The notes beneath the pieces are model-generated. The model saw nothing but the letters and a program-made list of their open reading frames with translations, ran no database searches and was not told the origin of the DNA. From Cyclobacteriaceae bacterium (GTDB taxonomy: Bacteria > Bacteroidota > Bacteroidia > Cytophagales > Cyclobacteriaceae): a stretch of 64,000 nt of DNA. A program made the translations under genes and the position numbers. Below are positions 26,282 through 35,514 of this stretch, one piece after another (the stretch's first letter is position 1; every line of letters starts with the position of its first letter). The DNA is taken from assembly GCA_019638395.1 (NCBI GenBank), contig JAHBTX010000001.1, positions 930,001 through 994,000 on the forward strand, written 5' to 3'.

Positions 26282-28444
26282 TTATCTCAAAAACAGCAAC
26301 TCTCTGTATTTAACCAACGGCCAGTCTTCATCATCAACTAACAACTCCAGTTTATCTACTGCATCGCGGATTTTCTCAAAGTATTTCTCTTTAACATCAT
26401 CGCAATAGCCGAAGGCACGCTTGTGGGTATCGGTTAATTTGTTCAGGCGTTTGCGTTCCTCCACCATTTCGCGTACGCTTACCTTAATGGTTTCGATGTG
26501 CCCCGAAATCTCCTTAATGGTTTGAGTAACAGCTGTGTTATCAATACCCAACCCTTTTAAACCGTTAGCATTGTTGATTAACTTGTTTTGGTATGCAATG
26601 GCTGTTGGTATAATGTGGTTCATAGCCAGATCACCAATTACACGTGCTTCAATCTGCACGCGTTTAATATAACTCTCTAACTTAATTTCGTTGCGCGCTT
26701 CTACTTCTTTGTTGCTCATTACCCCATGTTTTTCGAATAAAGCCAACGATTTTTTAGAAACATAAGCCTCAATGGCCCGCGGCATATTTTTGATATTACT
26801 CAAGCCCCGCTTTTCTGCTTCTTTCACCCATTCATCCGAGTAGCCATCGCCTTCAAAACGAATGGCTTTTGATTCTTTGATATACTTGCGTAGTACATTC
26901 ACAAGGGCCAATCGCTTCTCTTCACCTTTTTCAATTTCGGCCGAAACAGTTTCAAACAATTGTGTGAGTTGTTCTGCCACAATCAGATTGAGGGCAGCCA
27001 TAGGTGTAGCACAGTTATCAGACCCCCCAACAGCCCGAAACTCAAATTTATTACCGGTAAAAGCAAATGGCGATGTGCGGTTACGATCAGTAGCATCCAG
27101 AATAATTTCCGGAATCTGATCGATACCCAACTTCATGTACATGTTATCGCCTTTCTCAATTTTTACATTTCCGTTCTTCTCCAATTCATCCAACACGGCT
27201 GTCATTTGAGACCCAATGAACACAGACATGATCGCCGGAGGAGCTTCGTTGGCACCCAAACGAAAATCGTTACCGGCAGTGGCAATACTAGCCCTTAATA
27301 AATCGGCATATTCATGCACCGCCTTGATGGTGGTTACAAAGAAAGTAAGGAAGAGTAAGTTATCGCGCGCTGAGCTGGAGGGTGCATATAAGTTTACTCC
27401 GCTATCGGTTATCAGCGACCAGTTATTGTGTTTACCACTACCATTTAAACCGGCAAATGGTTTTTCATGAAAAAGTATTTTTAGTTCATGCTTATCAGCC
27501 ACACGGCTCATCACATCCATCATAAGTTGGTTATGATCGTTGGCCACATTTACTTCTTCAAATAACGGGGCTACCTCAAACTGACTTGGCGCCACTTCAT
27601 TATGACGGGTACGAACGGGAATACCCAACTTCCAGCATTCAATTTCAAAATCGCGCATAAAATCATAAACGCGACCGGGGATAGCTCCAAAATAATGATC
27701 TTCCAATTGCTGTCCACGAGCCGGAGCATGACCAAAAACCGTGCGACCAGCCATTACCAGATCGGGCCGGGCATTAAACAATGCTTTATCTACTGCAAAA
27801 TACTCCTGCTCGGGGCCTAATGAGGCAACTACGTGCTGAATGTCTTTATCGAATAACTGGCAAACTTTAGTGGCGGCAATATCAACTGCCTTTAATGCTT
27901 TTAATAATGGCGATTTAGTATCCAATGTTTCGCCTGTATAGGAAACAAAAATGGTGGGGATACTTAACGTTTTACCATATAAAAACATGGGCGAGGTTGG
28001 ATCCCAGGCTGTATAACCCCGCGCTTCGAATGTGCTGCGGATACCACCGCTGGGGAATGATGAAGCATCGGGTTCTTGCTGAACAAGCTCACTGCCTTTA
28101 AATTTTTCAATCCCCGAAAGGGCATCGAAAAATGAATCATGCTTTTCGGCAGTTCCGCCCGTCATGGGTTGAAACCAATGTGTAAAATGCGTAGCCCCTT
28201 TTGCAATAGCCCACGATTTTGCCGCAGAAGCAACGGCATCGGCAGTAGCTTCATCTATCTTTTCGTGGTTCTTGATTGCGTGACTAACTTTTTTAAAAAC
28301 GGCTGGTGCCAGTGTGCTCCGCATTTGTTCCATACCAAACACATTCTCGCCAAAAAATTGCGAAATGTGCGGGGTGGTGGGTTCAACGTGCACCTTAGCT
28401 CGTTCATTTAATTTTTTCAGGGCTTCAAATCGTAGTTGCGCCAT
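26282..28444 (-). CDS. glnN: Glutamine synthetase type III
   Basis: The 720-residue enzyme makes glutamine from glutamate, ammonia and ATP. The type III features are the long N-terminal region (QFFGENVFGMEQMR), THFTHWFQPMTGGTAEKHDSF, SFPSGGIRSTFEARGYTAWD, and the GS core with GPEQEYFAVD, RHNEVAPSQFEVAPLFEEVN, FAGLNGSGKHNNWS and NRTSPFAFTGNKFEFRAVG. The helical C-terminal extension is complete. Length is typical for GSIII, common in Bacteroidota. The gene stands alone with its own terminator; the 5' region shared with a small divergent ORF could hold regulation, but no known nitrogen-responsive motif is evident. Confidence 0.97.
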   Translation of the reverse strand: MAQLRFEALKKLNERAKVHVEPTTPHISQFFGENVFGMEQMRSTLAPAVFKKVSHAIKNHEKIDEATADAVASAAKSWAIAKGATHFTHWFQPMTGGTAEKHDSFFDALSGIEKFKGSELVQQEPDASSFPSGGIRSTFEARGYTAWDPTSPMFLYGKTLSIPTIFVSYTGETLDTKSPLLKALKAVDIAATKVCQLFDKDIQHVVASLGPEQEYFAVDKALFNARPDLVMAGRTVFGHAPARGQQLEDHYFGAIPGRVYDFMRDFEIECWKLGIPVRTRHNEVAPSQFEVAPLFEEVNVANDHNQLMMDVMSRVADKHELKILFHEKPFAGLNGSGKHNNWSLITDSGVNLYAPSSSARDNLLFLTFFVTTIKAVHEYADLLRASIATAGNDFRLGANEAPPAIMSVFIGSQMTAVLDELEKNGNVKIEKGDNMYMKLGIDQIPEIILDATDRNRTSPFAFTGNKFEFRAVGGSDNCATPMAALNLIVAEQLTQLFETVSAEIEKGEEKRLALVNVLRKYIKESKAIRFEGDGYSDEWVKEAEKRGLSNIKNMPRAIEAYVSKKSLALFEKHGVMSNKEVEARNEIKLESYIKRVQIEARVIGDLAMNHIIPTAIAYQNKLINNANGLKGLGIDNTAVTQTIKEISGHIETIKVSVREMVEERKRLNKLTDTHKRAFGYCDDVKEKYFEKIRDAVDKLELLVDDEDWPLVKYRELLFLR

Positions 28445-28777
28445 AGTGTGGTTGTTTTAAGGTAGATGGGAGTCAAAAATATATGATTTCGGTAAATCAA
28501 TGGTTGCATATTACCTTATTTTAAAAAAATTATTACCGCATTCGATAGCAGGATGGTAAAAATTAACCCTAACAGGAATTAGTTATAAGAAATTGTTCAT
28601 TCACCCCGATTGTGGCAGGAGGCTGCGTAAGGCACACCATAAACATAGCGCAACCCTGATTTCACCAGTTATGCAAACCGTTTCGGGCGAAAGGGGATCA
28701 AATTTTTTTATTCAATACAAACTAAAACGCTATTTTTTACGTCTAACCGATTAGCAAATTATTAAAATCTACAGGGT
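28445..28777. other. Divergent 333-nt spacer between glnN and a small ORF
   Basis: No gene is visible. A/T-rich flanks surround a more G/C-rich core at about 28610-28700 with small hairpins: GCAG-GAGG-CTGC (28615-28626) and TTTC-GGGC-GAAA (28681-28692), the latter followed by ggggatcaaattttttt. It could be a structured leader for either gene, but it fits no riboswitch class I know. Confidence 0.35.
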
Positions 28778-28927
28778 ATGATTAATGCAGCATTTATCCA
28801 GCCCAACTTCGGCAATACCAAAACAGTGGGTTCTTATTTAAAGAGCTTTAACCTGGCCTTGGTAAACTGGGAACTAAACCGAAAGGAAGATGGCCAACGT
28901 GTAAAACGTATGCGCAAAGGAAAATAA
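28778..28927 (+). CDS. Small basic protein, 49 aa (hypothetical)
   Basis: An ATG-started 49-codon frame encodes a basic peptide: MINAAFIQPNFGNTKTVGSY, then LKSFNLALVNWELNRK and a Lys/Arg-rich tail RVKRMRKGK. It is unrecognised. Support comes from its position: a long non-coding leader before it and a strong hairpin terminator starting 2 nt after the stop. A structured, positively charged tail suggests RNA, DNA or ribosome contact, but this is a guess. Confidence 0.45.
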   Translation: MINAAFIQPNFGNTKTVGSYLKSFNLALVNWELNRKEDGQRVKRMRKGK

Positions 28928-28928
28928 A

Positions 28929-28960
28929 AAAGATCGGGCAGAACGTCCGATCTTTCTTTG
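28929..28960. terminator. Bidirectional terminator
   Basis: AAAGATCGG (28929-28937) pairs perfectly with CCGATCTTT (28947-28955), with CTTTGTTTT following on the plus strand and an A-run before it. It serves the 49-aa ORF and possibly the convergent DUF2807 gene. Confidence 0.85.
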
Positions 28961-28962
28961 TT

Positions 28963-29649
28963 TTAGTTAGCGAGCACTTTCTTAACCGACCCTCCGCTGC
29001 TGGAATTGGTATTGGTTTTTTCCGGACTGCCCCGATAACGGATGCTGCCCCCGCTGCTTGCACGGGCAAGCAATTCTTTTGAAACAGAAAATTTTGCAGT
29101 TCCTGCACTACTGGCACCCGCCTGCACAACTTCAGCATCCAACGAGTAGGCGTCCACTTCGCCTGCGCTGCTCACATCAACATCCAAATTTTTGGCTTTA
29201 CCTTCTAATACCACATCGCCAGCACTGGAAGCCTCGGCCGAAATGGAACCAACATCAATTGAGATTTCGATAGAGGCAGCACTGGAAGCACTTACATCTA
29301 ACCTGCCGGTTTTTATTACTCCTTCTGAAAATATGTTGGCAGCAGAACTGGCGTGAATTTTTGTAAGGTTTATATACGTTACATAAACTTTTACACTTTT
29401 GTTTTTATGGCGGCCATCGCGCATGTGAATACGCAGGTAGCCACCAGCCACCTCGGTTAGCACATTACTGGCATCGGTGCCTGAAACAACTACCCGCACC
29501 GATTCTTTATCGCCCTTCTTTAAATAGACATCAATGGCCTCGCCTGCCTTTACCCCATTAAATGAACCGACTGACCGTACCTCGCCAGGTTGTGCGCCAA
29601 CCACCAGCGCCATCAATACAACAAATGAGGCAATCAAAAACTTTTTCAT
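28963..29649 (-). CDS. DUF2807 (head GIN) domain protein, exported
   Basis: This 228-residue protein has a signal peptide (MKKFLIASFVVLMALVVGAQ), then the repetitive right-handed beta structure typical of DUF2807: repeated Ser-Ala-rich turns such as HASSAANIFS, VSASSAASIEI, AEASSAGDVVL, VDVSSAGEVDA, AGASSAGTAKF and ARASSGGSIRY. Bacteroidota carry many of these as single-domain periplasmic or surface proteins of unknown role; the Pfam text calls them putative autotransporter adhesin heads. The C-terminus is Ser/Gly-rich and lacks a T9SS sorting domain. Confidence 0.87.
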   Translation of the reverse strand: MKKFLIASFVVLMALVVGAQPGEVRSVGSFNGVKAGEAIDVYLKKGDKESVRVVVSGTDASNVLTEVAGGYLRIHMRDGRHKNKSVKVYVTYINLTKIHASSAANIFSEGVIKTGRLDVSASSAASIEISIDVGSISAEASSAGDVVLEGKAKNLDVDVSSAGEVDAYSLDAEVVQAGASSAGTAKFSVSKELLARASSGGSIRYRGSPEKTNTNSSSGGSVKKVLAN

Positions 29650-29780
29650 TGTACTTCGATTTTACAAATAGACCTTCGGTTTACGAATGGGTTGCGTGTT
29701 GAGTACTACCACCTTGCTTTTTTTTATAAATGGTGTAAGAAATAATCAATTTTTGCTCTAAATTTCGATTATTGACATCA

Positions 29781-29788
29781 TACTTTTG
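29781..29788 (+). promoter_or_regulatory. -7 element TACTTTTG for the TerB-like gene
   Basis: Exact TAnnTTTG match 20 nt before the ATG at 29809. A -33 TTTG is present further upstream, but at longer than usual spacing. Confidence 0.45.
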
Positions 29789-29808
29789 CACAAAACTAAA
29801 AACTAGTC

Positions 29809-30201
29809 ATGATAAAAGAACAACTGAATGTGCTAATTAACCTTGCTGCCAGCGATCGTAGCGTGGGCGAAAAGGAAGCCAAAGTAATTCATATGATTGG
29901 TAAAGCCAATGGCCTGAGCAAAGACGAGGTGGAACAAATGATGAAAACCCCAAAACCCATTGGAGACCTGAGCGCTTTTTCAGAAGACCAAAAATTTGAA
30001 AACCTCTACCATCTTATTCAACTCATGAAAAGCGATGGCCAGGTATTTAAAAGCGAAATACACTTCTGCGAGCAGATTGCCGAAAAATTAGGTTACAAGA
30101 AGGGTGTAGTAGGCGAATTATCCAGTCGTATTTATGCCGACCCTACCATTACTTCGGATAGAAAATTGCTCTTTGAAAGAGCACACAAATTTTTGAAATA
30201 A
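29809..30201 (+). CDS. TerB-like protein
   Basis: The 130-residue all-helical protein matches the TerB/DjlA N-terminal-like fold: the opening LNVLINLAASDRSVGEKEAK has the acidic residue pattern seen around the metal site, and a second similar half follows (LYHLIQLMKSDGQVFKSEIH). TerB-like domains occur in tellurite-resistance operons and as stand-alone proteins; no other ter gene is nearby, so a tellurite role should not be assumed. It has its own promoter element and a terminator 24 nt after the stop, so it is a single-gene unit. Confidence 0.75.
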   Translation: MIKEQLNVLINLAASDRSVGEKEAKVIHMIGKANGLSKDEVEQMMKTPKPIGDLSAFSEDQKFENLYHLIQLMKSDGQVFKSEIHFCEQIAEKLGYKKGVVGELSSRIYADPTITSDRKLLFERAHKFLK

Positions 30202-30224
30202 GCATAATCAATATCTGTACCTCT

Positions 30225-30259
30225 AAAAAAAAAGCTGCTCCTACGAACAGCCTTTTTTT
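30225..30259. terminator. Bidirectional rho-independent terminator
   Basis: GCTGCTC-CTAC-GAACAGC (30234-30251) with a long A-run before it and CTTTTTTT after it. It separates the convergent TerB-like and amidohydrolase genes and gives good T-runs on both strands. Confidence 0.88.
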
Positions 30260-30273
30260 ATTTTTATAAAATT

Positions 30274-31986
30274 CTACTTTTTCTCATAAAGAATTTTACC
30301 TCCTAAAATTGTCATTGCTACCTCGGTGGAAAGTATTTCCGAATCGGGTACTGTAAGTAGATCTTTATTCAAGACTACAAAATCGGCCAACTTACCAACC
30401 TTAATTGAGCCTTTGATATTTTCTTCAAATGCTCCGTAGGCTGCATCTAACGTATAAGATCGTAAAGCCTGCATGCGTGTCATTTTTTCAGCAGGTTCAT
30501 AACCACCTTCCGGTTGGCCTGTTAGCGTTTGGCGCGTTACGGAAGCATAGAACGAAGCTATCGGGTTTATCGGTTCAACGGGAACATCCGTACCATTTAC
30601 AATTATCGCACCCGACTTTAATAATGATTGCCACATGTAGGCACCTTCTTTAATTCGCTTTTCACCTAACCGATCTATTGCCCACGATCTATCGGACGAT
30701 AAGTGAATGGCTTGCATGGCAGGTATTACACCCATTTTTCCAAATCGTGGAATATCGTTGGGATGTAAATGCTGTGCATGCTCAATTCGATACCGGTGGT
30801 TGATAGCCTTATCGGGATTTTCGGAAAATGCTACTTCATACCGATCCAGAATTTCTTTATTGGCACGATCGCCAATAGCATGCGAACAAACCTGAAACCC
30901 GTATCTTAATCCTTCGCGGGAAATTTTTAGAACAGTATCCATCGATAATGTAGCCATACCACTAAAATCCGGTCTGTCGGAATAAGGCTCAAGCAACCAG
31001 GCCCCGCGCGAACCCAGGGCCCCATCGCAATTCAATTTAATAGCCCGAATGGTTAACAGATTTGACGCGTCTATTTCAGGGCCTCGCTTAAACCACTCAT
31101 AGAGCAATTCACTATCAAAACCCGTAAGCATTACATATAAACGGGTGCTTAACTTTCCGGCTGCTTTAAACTTTCGAAACAACTCAATATTCTCGCGCGA
31201 CACTCCGGCATCGTGAAAACTGGTTATGCCGTTACGTAAGCTCGCAGCAATGGCAAGCTCAAGGGCTTGCTCATCTGTTTCGGCTGTGTTATCAGGTATA
31301 TATTTTGTTATTAGCGACTGTGCGCGTTCATTAAATAACCCTGTTGGGTTTCCCAACTCATCCAACAGAATTTCTCCGCCCTCGCCTAAGTTTTTACCAA
31401 GCTTCTCAACCGAAAGTTGATTTACTCCGGCCAACTGCATGGCTTTGGCATTGGCAAAACCTGCGTGCCCACTGGCATGGCGCAGAAACACCGGGTTGTT
31501 GGGCGAAACTTCGCTTAGTAATTGGTGCGTTTGAAACCCTTTAATCAACTTCTCTGGCTTTTTTGTCCATTTATCCTGATGCCAGCCTCTGCCAACAATC
31601 CACTGGCCGGGCTGTGCTTTAGCAACTGCCTCTTTCACTTTTTCTACCATCTCTTCGTAGCTGGTAATGTTCATCAGGTCAAGGTTTAATTCGTTATAGC
31701 CCAAGCCCATAAAGTGGCCATGCCCTTCAATAAAACCGGGGGTCATTGTTTTTCCTGCCAGATCAATTACTTTGGTTCGTTCGCCTTCGTATTTGGAAAG
31801 GCCTGCCAGATCGCCAGCGTAAATAATGGTATCGCCTTTAACTGCAACTGCCTCTACGATTGAAGCCGATTCTACTGTGTAGATGGTTCCGCCTTTAATG
31901 ATGAGGTCGGCCGGTATTCGCTTGTCGGAGCATTGGATTGTTATGATAGTTAAAGACAGTAGTGTTAAGTAGAGCCATCGGTTCAT
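30274..31986 (-). CDS. Amidohydrolase family protein, probable lipoprotein
   Basis: The 570-residue protein belongs to the YtcJ-like amidohydrolase group. The N-terminus is a hydrophobic signal ending TIQCSDK, a plausible lipobox with Cys19. The core begins LIIKGGTIYTV, with the metal motif EGHGHFMGLG near residue 90, a long insert, FHDAGVSRENIELF, CSHAIGDRANKEIL and the final GTDVPVEPINPIASFYASV. Relatives include N-substituted formamide deformylase, but substrates are mostly unknown. Exported location is inferred from the signal. It is divergent from the LTA-synthase-like gene. Confidence 0.88.
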   Translation of the reverse strand: MNRWLYLTLLSLTIITIQCSDKRIPADLIIKGGTIYTVESASIVEAVAVKGDTIIYAGDLAGLSKYEGERTKVIDLAGKTMTPGFIEGHGHFMGLGYNELNLDLMNITSYEEMVEKVKEAVAKAQPGQWIVGRGWHQDKWTKKPEKLIKGFQTHQLLSEVSPNNPVFLRHASGHAGFANAKAMQLAGVNQLSVEKLGKNLGEGGEILLDELGNPTGLFNERAQSLITKYIPDNTAETDEQALELAIAASLRNGITSFHDAGVSRENIELFRKFKAAGKLSTRLYVMLTGFDSELLYEWFKRGPEIDASNLLTIRAIKLNCDGALGSRGAWLLEPYSDRPDFSGMATLSMDTVLKISREGLRYGFQVCSHAIGDRANKEILDRYEVAFSENPDKAINHRYRIEHAQHLHPNDIPRFGKMGVIPAMQAIHLSSDRSWAIDRLGEKRIKEGAYMWQSLLKSGAIIVNGTDVPVEPINPIASFYASVTRQTLTGQPEGGYEPAEKMTRMQALRSYTLDAAYGAFEENIKGSIKVGKLADFVVLNKDLLTVPDSEILSTEVAMTILGGKILYEKK

Positions 31987-32087
31987 GTGGAATCAGGATT
32001 TTTTTATAAAGGTACATTGAATTTCGAAAGTGCTTTTTGCTGTTTTATCAATGGTTGCATTTGTTCTTTATATAACTTCGCAGCCTG

Positions 32088-33914
32088 ATGCGCGATCGGT
32101 TACGATTCTTTGGTTTGTTGGCTCTCTTTTGGATGGCCTTCTTTACAATCGGCCGTATGCTTTTCTTTCTTTACCTTTTTCCGCAAAGTCGCTCCCTCTC
32201 TTTTACTGAAATTGCCATGCCGCTGCTGCTGGGCTTGCGCATGGATGCTGCCATGACGGGCTATTGGTTGCTCCTGCCCGGGTTAATATTTGTAGCTTCG
32301 GCATTTTTACCAAACCGCTTTACATACGTTTCCACCGGCATACTAACCACCCTGCTGTTGTTGATTTCAACCGGGGTGGTAGTTGCCGATCTTGAGCTTT
32401 ACAAACATTGGGGCTTCCGCATTAATTCAACACCGCTTATGTACATGGAGCGCGAAGCGGTAAGCAGTGTAAACACCGCGGTATTAATTGGGTTAATAGG
32501 AATATTTATTCTGTTAGTAGGAATATTTGTGTGGGTATATGCACGCTGGCTTGGGCCGAAACTACTCGCGCTTAAACCCATTGGAAAAAAACGTGCACTT
32601 ACCTGGCTGCTGATTACGGGCGCGTTGATCATTCCCATTCGCAGCAGTTTTACAGTTGCCCCATTAAATACCGGGGTTGTTTATTTTCATAAAACAAAAT
32701 CTTTCCCGAATCATGCCGGAATTAATCCGGTGTGGAATTTTTTCAGAAGTGTTTCTAAAAGTAAAACCATTAAATATCCGGGCGACTTTTATAAATCTGA
32801 TAACCTGGCTACTGATTTCAAATCCTTAATTCAAACCGGCAGGACTCAACCTATCCTCGATAGCAGCATTCATAATCCCAATATCTTGCTGATTATTTTA
32901 GAAGGGTTCACTTCTAAAATTATTGAACCGCTGGGTGGATTACCTCACATTACTCCACAATTCAATGCGTTAACGCAGGAAGGAATTCTCTTCGATAATT
33001 TTTATGCGAGTGGTGATCGAACAGACAAAGGCCTTGTATCGATACTCAGTGCTTACCCGGCCCAGCCGCGTACTTCCATTATAAAATTTCCAGAAAAAAC
33101 ACAGCAATTACCGTTCTTATCGAAAGAGTTGGCTCGTGCCGGATATGCCACTTCCTTTATTTATGGTGGCGATATTGGGTTTGCCAACATGGAATCGTAT
33201 TTAACACTGGCTGGCTTTGGCTCCATTACCGATGAGGATGCCTTTGATAGCGATCTGAATGATTCGAAATGGGGTGTGGCTGATCATTACGTGTTTACGA
33301 AAATGCTGAGCGAACTGGATACCACGCATACACCGTTCTTCAAAGTAATGTTAAGCCTTAGCAGCCACGAACCTTTTGAGGTACCCATGAAAACTGTAAT
33401 AGAAGGAGATGATGAAGGCTCTATGTACCTGAACTCCTGTTATTATACTGATAAAAGTTTGGGCGAGTTTATACGCCAGGCCAAACAAAAACCGTGGTGG
33501 AAAAATACCTGGGTGATTATTACAGCCGACCACGGCCATCGGTTTCCGGATGTGCAGGAGTTGAAGGATAAGTCGCGGTTTAAAATTCCCATGCTGTGGC
33601 TGGGAGGTGCAATTACAAACCCCGGGCGCATTCATACTTTTGCCGGCCAGCCCGATATTGCCAACACCGTGTTAGCCCAACTTCAAATCCAGCCTCAATC
33701 AGAATTTTCATTCAGTAAAAACATACTGTCACAATCCATCAATCCATTTGCTGTGTATGTTTTTAACAATGGTTATGGTTATGTAAGTGCCACACATGAG
33801 AGTATTTACGATTTTGATTTGAAAGATTACAGTAGCAAATGGGGCAATGAAAATGAATTAACCCAGGGGCAGGTTTACATGCAAACCTTATTTAATGATT
33901 ACAACCACAAGTAG
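32088..33914 (+). CDS. LTA synthase-family sulfatase-fold membrane protein
   Basis: The 608-residue protein has about five N-terminal membrane segments (residues 1-200), then an extracytoplasmic sulfatase-type domain. Recognisable motifs are NILLIILEGFTSKIIEPLGG, FYASGDRTDKGLVSILSAYP with the Thr nucleophile position, FIYGGDIGFANM, HTPFFKVMLSLSSHEPFEVP and WVIITADHGHR, which carry the metal ligands. Gram-positive LtaS polymerises lipoteichoic acid; in Bacteroidota this family more likely transfers a phospho-alcohol to envelope glycans (inference). The next gene begins 3 nt after the stop. Confidence 0.9.
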   Translation: MRDRLRFFGLLALFWMAFFTIGRMLFFLYLFPQSRSLSFTEIAMPLLLGLRMDAAMTGYWLLLPGLIFVASAFLPNRFTYVSTGILTTLLLLISTGVVVADLELYKHWGFRINSTPLMYMEREAVSSVNTAVLIGLIGIFILLVGIFVWVYARWLGPKLLALKPIGKKRALTWLLITGALIIPIRSSFTVAPLNTGVVYFHKTKSFPNHAGINPVWNFFRSVSKSKTIKYPGDFYKSDNLATDFKSLIQTGRTQPILDSSIHNPNILLIILEGFTSKIIEPLGGLPHITPQFNALTQEGILFDNFYASGDRTDKGLVSILSAYPAQPRTSIIKFPEKTQQLPFLSKELARAGYATSFIYGGDIGFANMESYLTLAGFGSITDEDAFDSDLNDSKWGVADHYVFTKMLSELDTTHTPFFKVMLSLSSHEPFEVPMKTVIEGDDEGSMYLNSCYYTDKSLGEFIRQAKQKPWWKNTWVIITADHGHRFPDVQELKDKSRFKIPMLWLGGAITNPGRIHTFAGQPDIANTVLAQLQIQPQSEFSFSKNILSQSINPFAVYVFNNGYGYVSATHESIYDFDLKDYSSKWGNENELTQGQVYMQTLFNDYNHK

Positions 33915-33917
33915 CAA

Positions 33918-34604
33918 ATGAAACGATACATACTCATGCTTATGATCAGTCTTGGCAGCTTACAGGTATTTGCACAAGATGTAGGTTTATCCTTTTCTTA
34001 TTTTATTCCGCGCAACGGATATTTTTCTACACCCATTAGTCCGTTTTCGTTTCGGGGCGTGGGTGTAAACCTGAATCGGTTTATCGCATTGGAAACCGGG
34101 GCCTCGCTCTACCGCATGTCGGGAATGAATATGCTTGATCTGCCTTTCGAAACCAAAGATCCATTACTTGGCCCCAACTTTACGGTGTTTGTTCCTGCAG
34201 AGTTGGTGCTGGAATTTAAAGGCAAGCAAGCCGAGTTTGATTTAAAAGGTGGTGGCTTTGCCTTTTATGGATTCGATCAGAAATTAAACCTCGGTAATTT
34301 TGATCGTGCCATTCGCACATACGAAAGCTGGGATGTAGCCAACTCCGATTTGAGTTTTGAAAACAATCCCGGCTTTGGGTTATTAGCCGGGGTTGAGCTT
34401 ACCTTTCCGGTAACTCGGCAATTTTCGGTCTCGCTTGAAATAAATTACCTAATGGGCACCGCGAAGTTTCCTCTGCGTGGATCGTACACCGGGGGTACAG
34501 CTGCCACCGGATTGGAAACAATAGTTGTAGATTATAAAAACGCTAAGGTTGATTTTACCGGCCTGGAATTTTCAATCGGAATTATTTTCGGATCAGGGCG
34601 GTAA
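33918..34604 (+). CDS. Exported outer-membrane beta-barrel-like protein
   Basis: This 228-residue protein starts with a signal peptide (MKRYILMLMISLGSLQVFAQ) and continues as alternating short beta strands such as GLSFSYFIPRNGYF, VGVNLNRFIALETGASLY, FSVSLEINYLMG and FTGLEFSIGIIFG. It looks like an outer-membrane porin-type barrel of about 8 strands. There is no OmpA domain. It lies 3 nt after the LTA-synthase-like gene, so both are probably transcribed together and act on the envelope. No specific family is assigned. Confidence 0.78.
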   Translation: MKRYILMLMISLGSLQVFAQDVGLSFSYFIPRNGYFSTPISPFSFRGVGVNLNRFIALETGASLYRMSGMNMLDLPFETKDPLLGPNFTVFVPAELVLEFKGKQAEFDLKGGGFAFYGFDQKLNLGNFDRAIRTYESWDVANSDLSFENNPGFGLLAGVELTFPVTRQFSVSLEINYLMGTAKFPLRGSYTGGTAATGLETIVVDYKNAKVDFTGLEFSIGIIFGSGR

Positions 34605-34606
34605 TT

Positions 34607-35236
34607 TTATTTCAAAAACTCGTTTACCGTTTTGGTGATTGTCTGTTTAACCGATGTCCATGTTTGTCCCTTCAGGCTTACCGGTTCTTCACTGTCTTCG
34701 GCATCGTCAAAATATAGTAATGCTTGTGGTATTGAAATCAATATTAGTTGATTTGGATATTTCCGCTGATGCCACATAATAATTTCATTAAGCGAGTATT
34801 TTTTGAAAAGTTCAGCCAAATCCCAAAAATCTTTCTTTTTTCCTCGGCCAAGTATAGCGTTGATTTTCATTGCCGCTATATCTAAATCAGAATATAATCT
34901 CAGGCCATTAGGATAAACTTCTGGACTTTGAAGTATCGGATGCGGGTAGTGGATAAGGTCAACTTTAACACTGTTAATGAAACAAAAAATTCCAAACGAC
35001 TTAAGATTTCCATTAAACTCGAAACCTGTACCAAACTCCCGTTCAAGAGTGGAAACCAACACTGGTTTATCAAATGATTCATTTGAAAAAAGATCAAGGT
35101 CTATCGAGATTCTATGTCCAAATTTTAATGACAACGCAGTTCCACCAACCAAAGAGAAACCAGACAACTCTTTAATGCGAAAAAGGTGGTTCAATAAGGA
35201 AAGAGTCCCGGGGTCAACTGTCTCAAAGTGTAACAT
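34607..35236 (-). CDS. Nucleotidyltransferase AbiEii/AbiGii-type toxin
   Basis: The 209-residue protein carries the complete nucleotidyltransferase signature of the AbiEii/AbiGii group: FSLVGGTALSLKFGHR then SIDLDLF (GG and DxD metal ligands), a third Asp in VKVDLIHY, and the family motif DIAAMKINAILGRGKKKDFW. AbiEii proteins are the toxins of type IV toxin-antitoxin or abortive infection pairs and modify tRNA or other nucleotides. The usual partner is upstream and overlaps by 46 bases, an arrangement typical of coupled toxin-antitoxin genes. Confidence 0.85.
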   Translation of the reverse strand: MLHFETVDPGTLSLLNHLFRIKELSGFSLVGGTALSLKFGHRISIDLDLFSNESFDKPVLVSTLEREFGTGFEFNGNLKSFGIFCFINSVKVDLIHYPHPILQSPEVYPNGLRLYSDLDIAAMKINAILGRGKKKDFWDLAELFKKYSLNEIIMWHQRKYPNQLILISIPQALLYFDDAEDSEEPVSLKGQTWTSVKQTITKTVNEFLK

Positions 35237-35490
35237 CTGAATTGCTCAATAGGAATATCAAAAAGCACTGCCACAAACTTCAATGTATGGTCGTGTAAAA
35301 ACTTCGCATGTATTAGTGACTCTTTAACAGTTTCATCACCATAATACCTCCTGCATTGGCGAATGTCTTCCACATCGCCTCGTTCAAATACCCGTTCAAT
35401 TACAAACTTATACCGCAGATCGTAATCCAGTTTGTCAAAATCAACATCCCAGAAAATGCGTCTGTGAAATATCGGCTTGGGTTTTTCCAT
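35191..35490 (-). CDS. DUF6922-type putative antitoxin partner
   Basis: The 99-residue protein fits the small DUF6922-like partner found before AbiEii toxins in Bacteroidota: FWDVDFDKLDYDLRYKFVIE then RVFERGDVEDIRQCRRYYG. It is mostly helical and probably binds DNA or the toxin. Its reading frame overlaps the toxin gene by 46 bases in another frame, so the two products are translationally linked. Sequence recognition is from memory of the motif; the antitoxin role is inferred from position. Confidence 0.72.
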   Translation of the reverse strand: MEKPKPIFHRRIFWDVDFDKLDYDLRYKFVIERVFERGDVEDIRQCRRYYGDETVKESLIHAKFLHDHTLKFVAVLFDIPIEQFRCYTLRQLTPGLFPY

Positions 35491-35514
35491 TACTCAAAGA
35501 TAGGGTATTCTGTT

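Noticed and set aside
28445-28777. Known riboswitch (for example glutamine or SAM type)
   Set aside because: The core motifs of these classes were not found; only small unspecific hairpins are visible.
29809-30201. Tellurite-resistance function for the TerB-like protein
   Set aside because: No other ter gene is nearby, and the domain is common in unrelated contexts.
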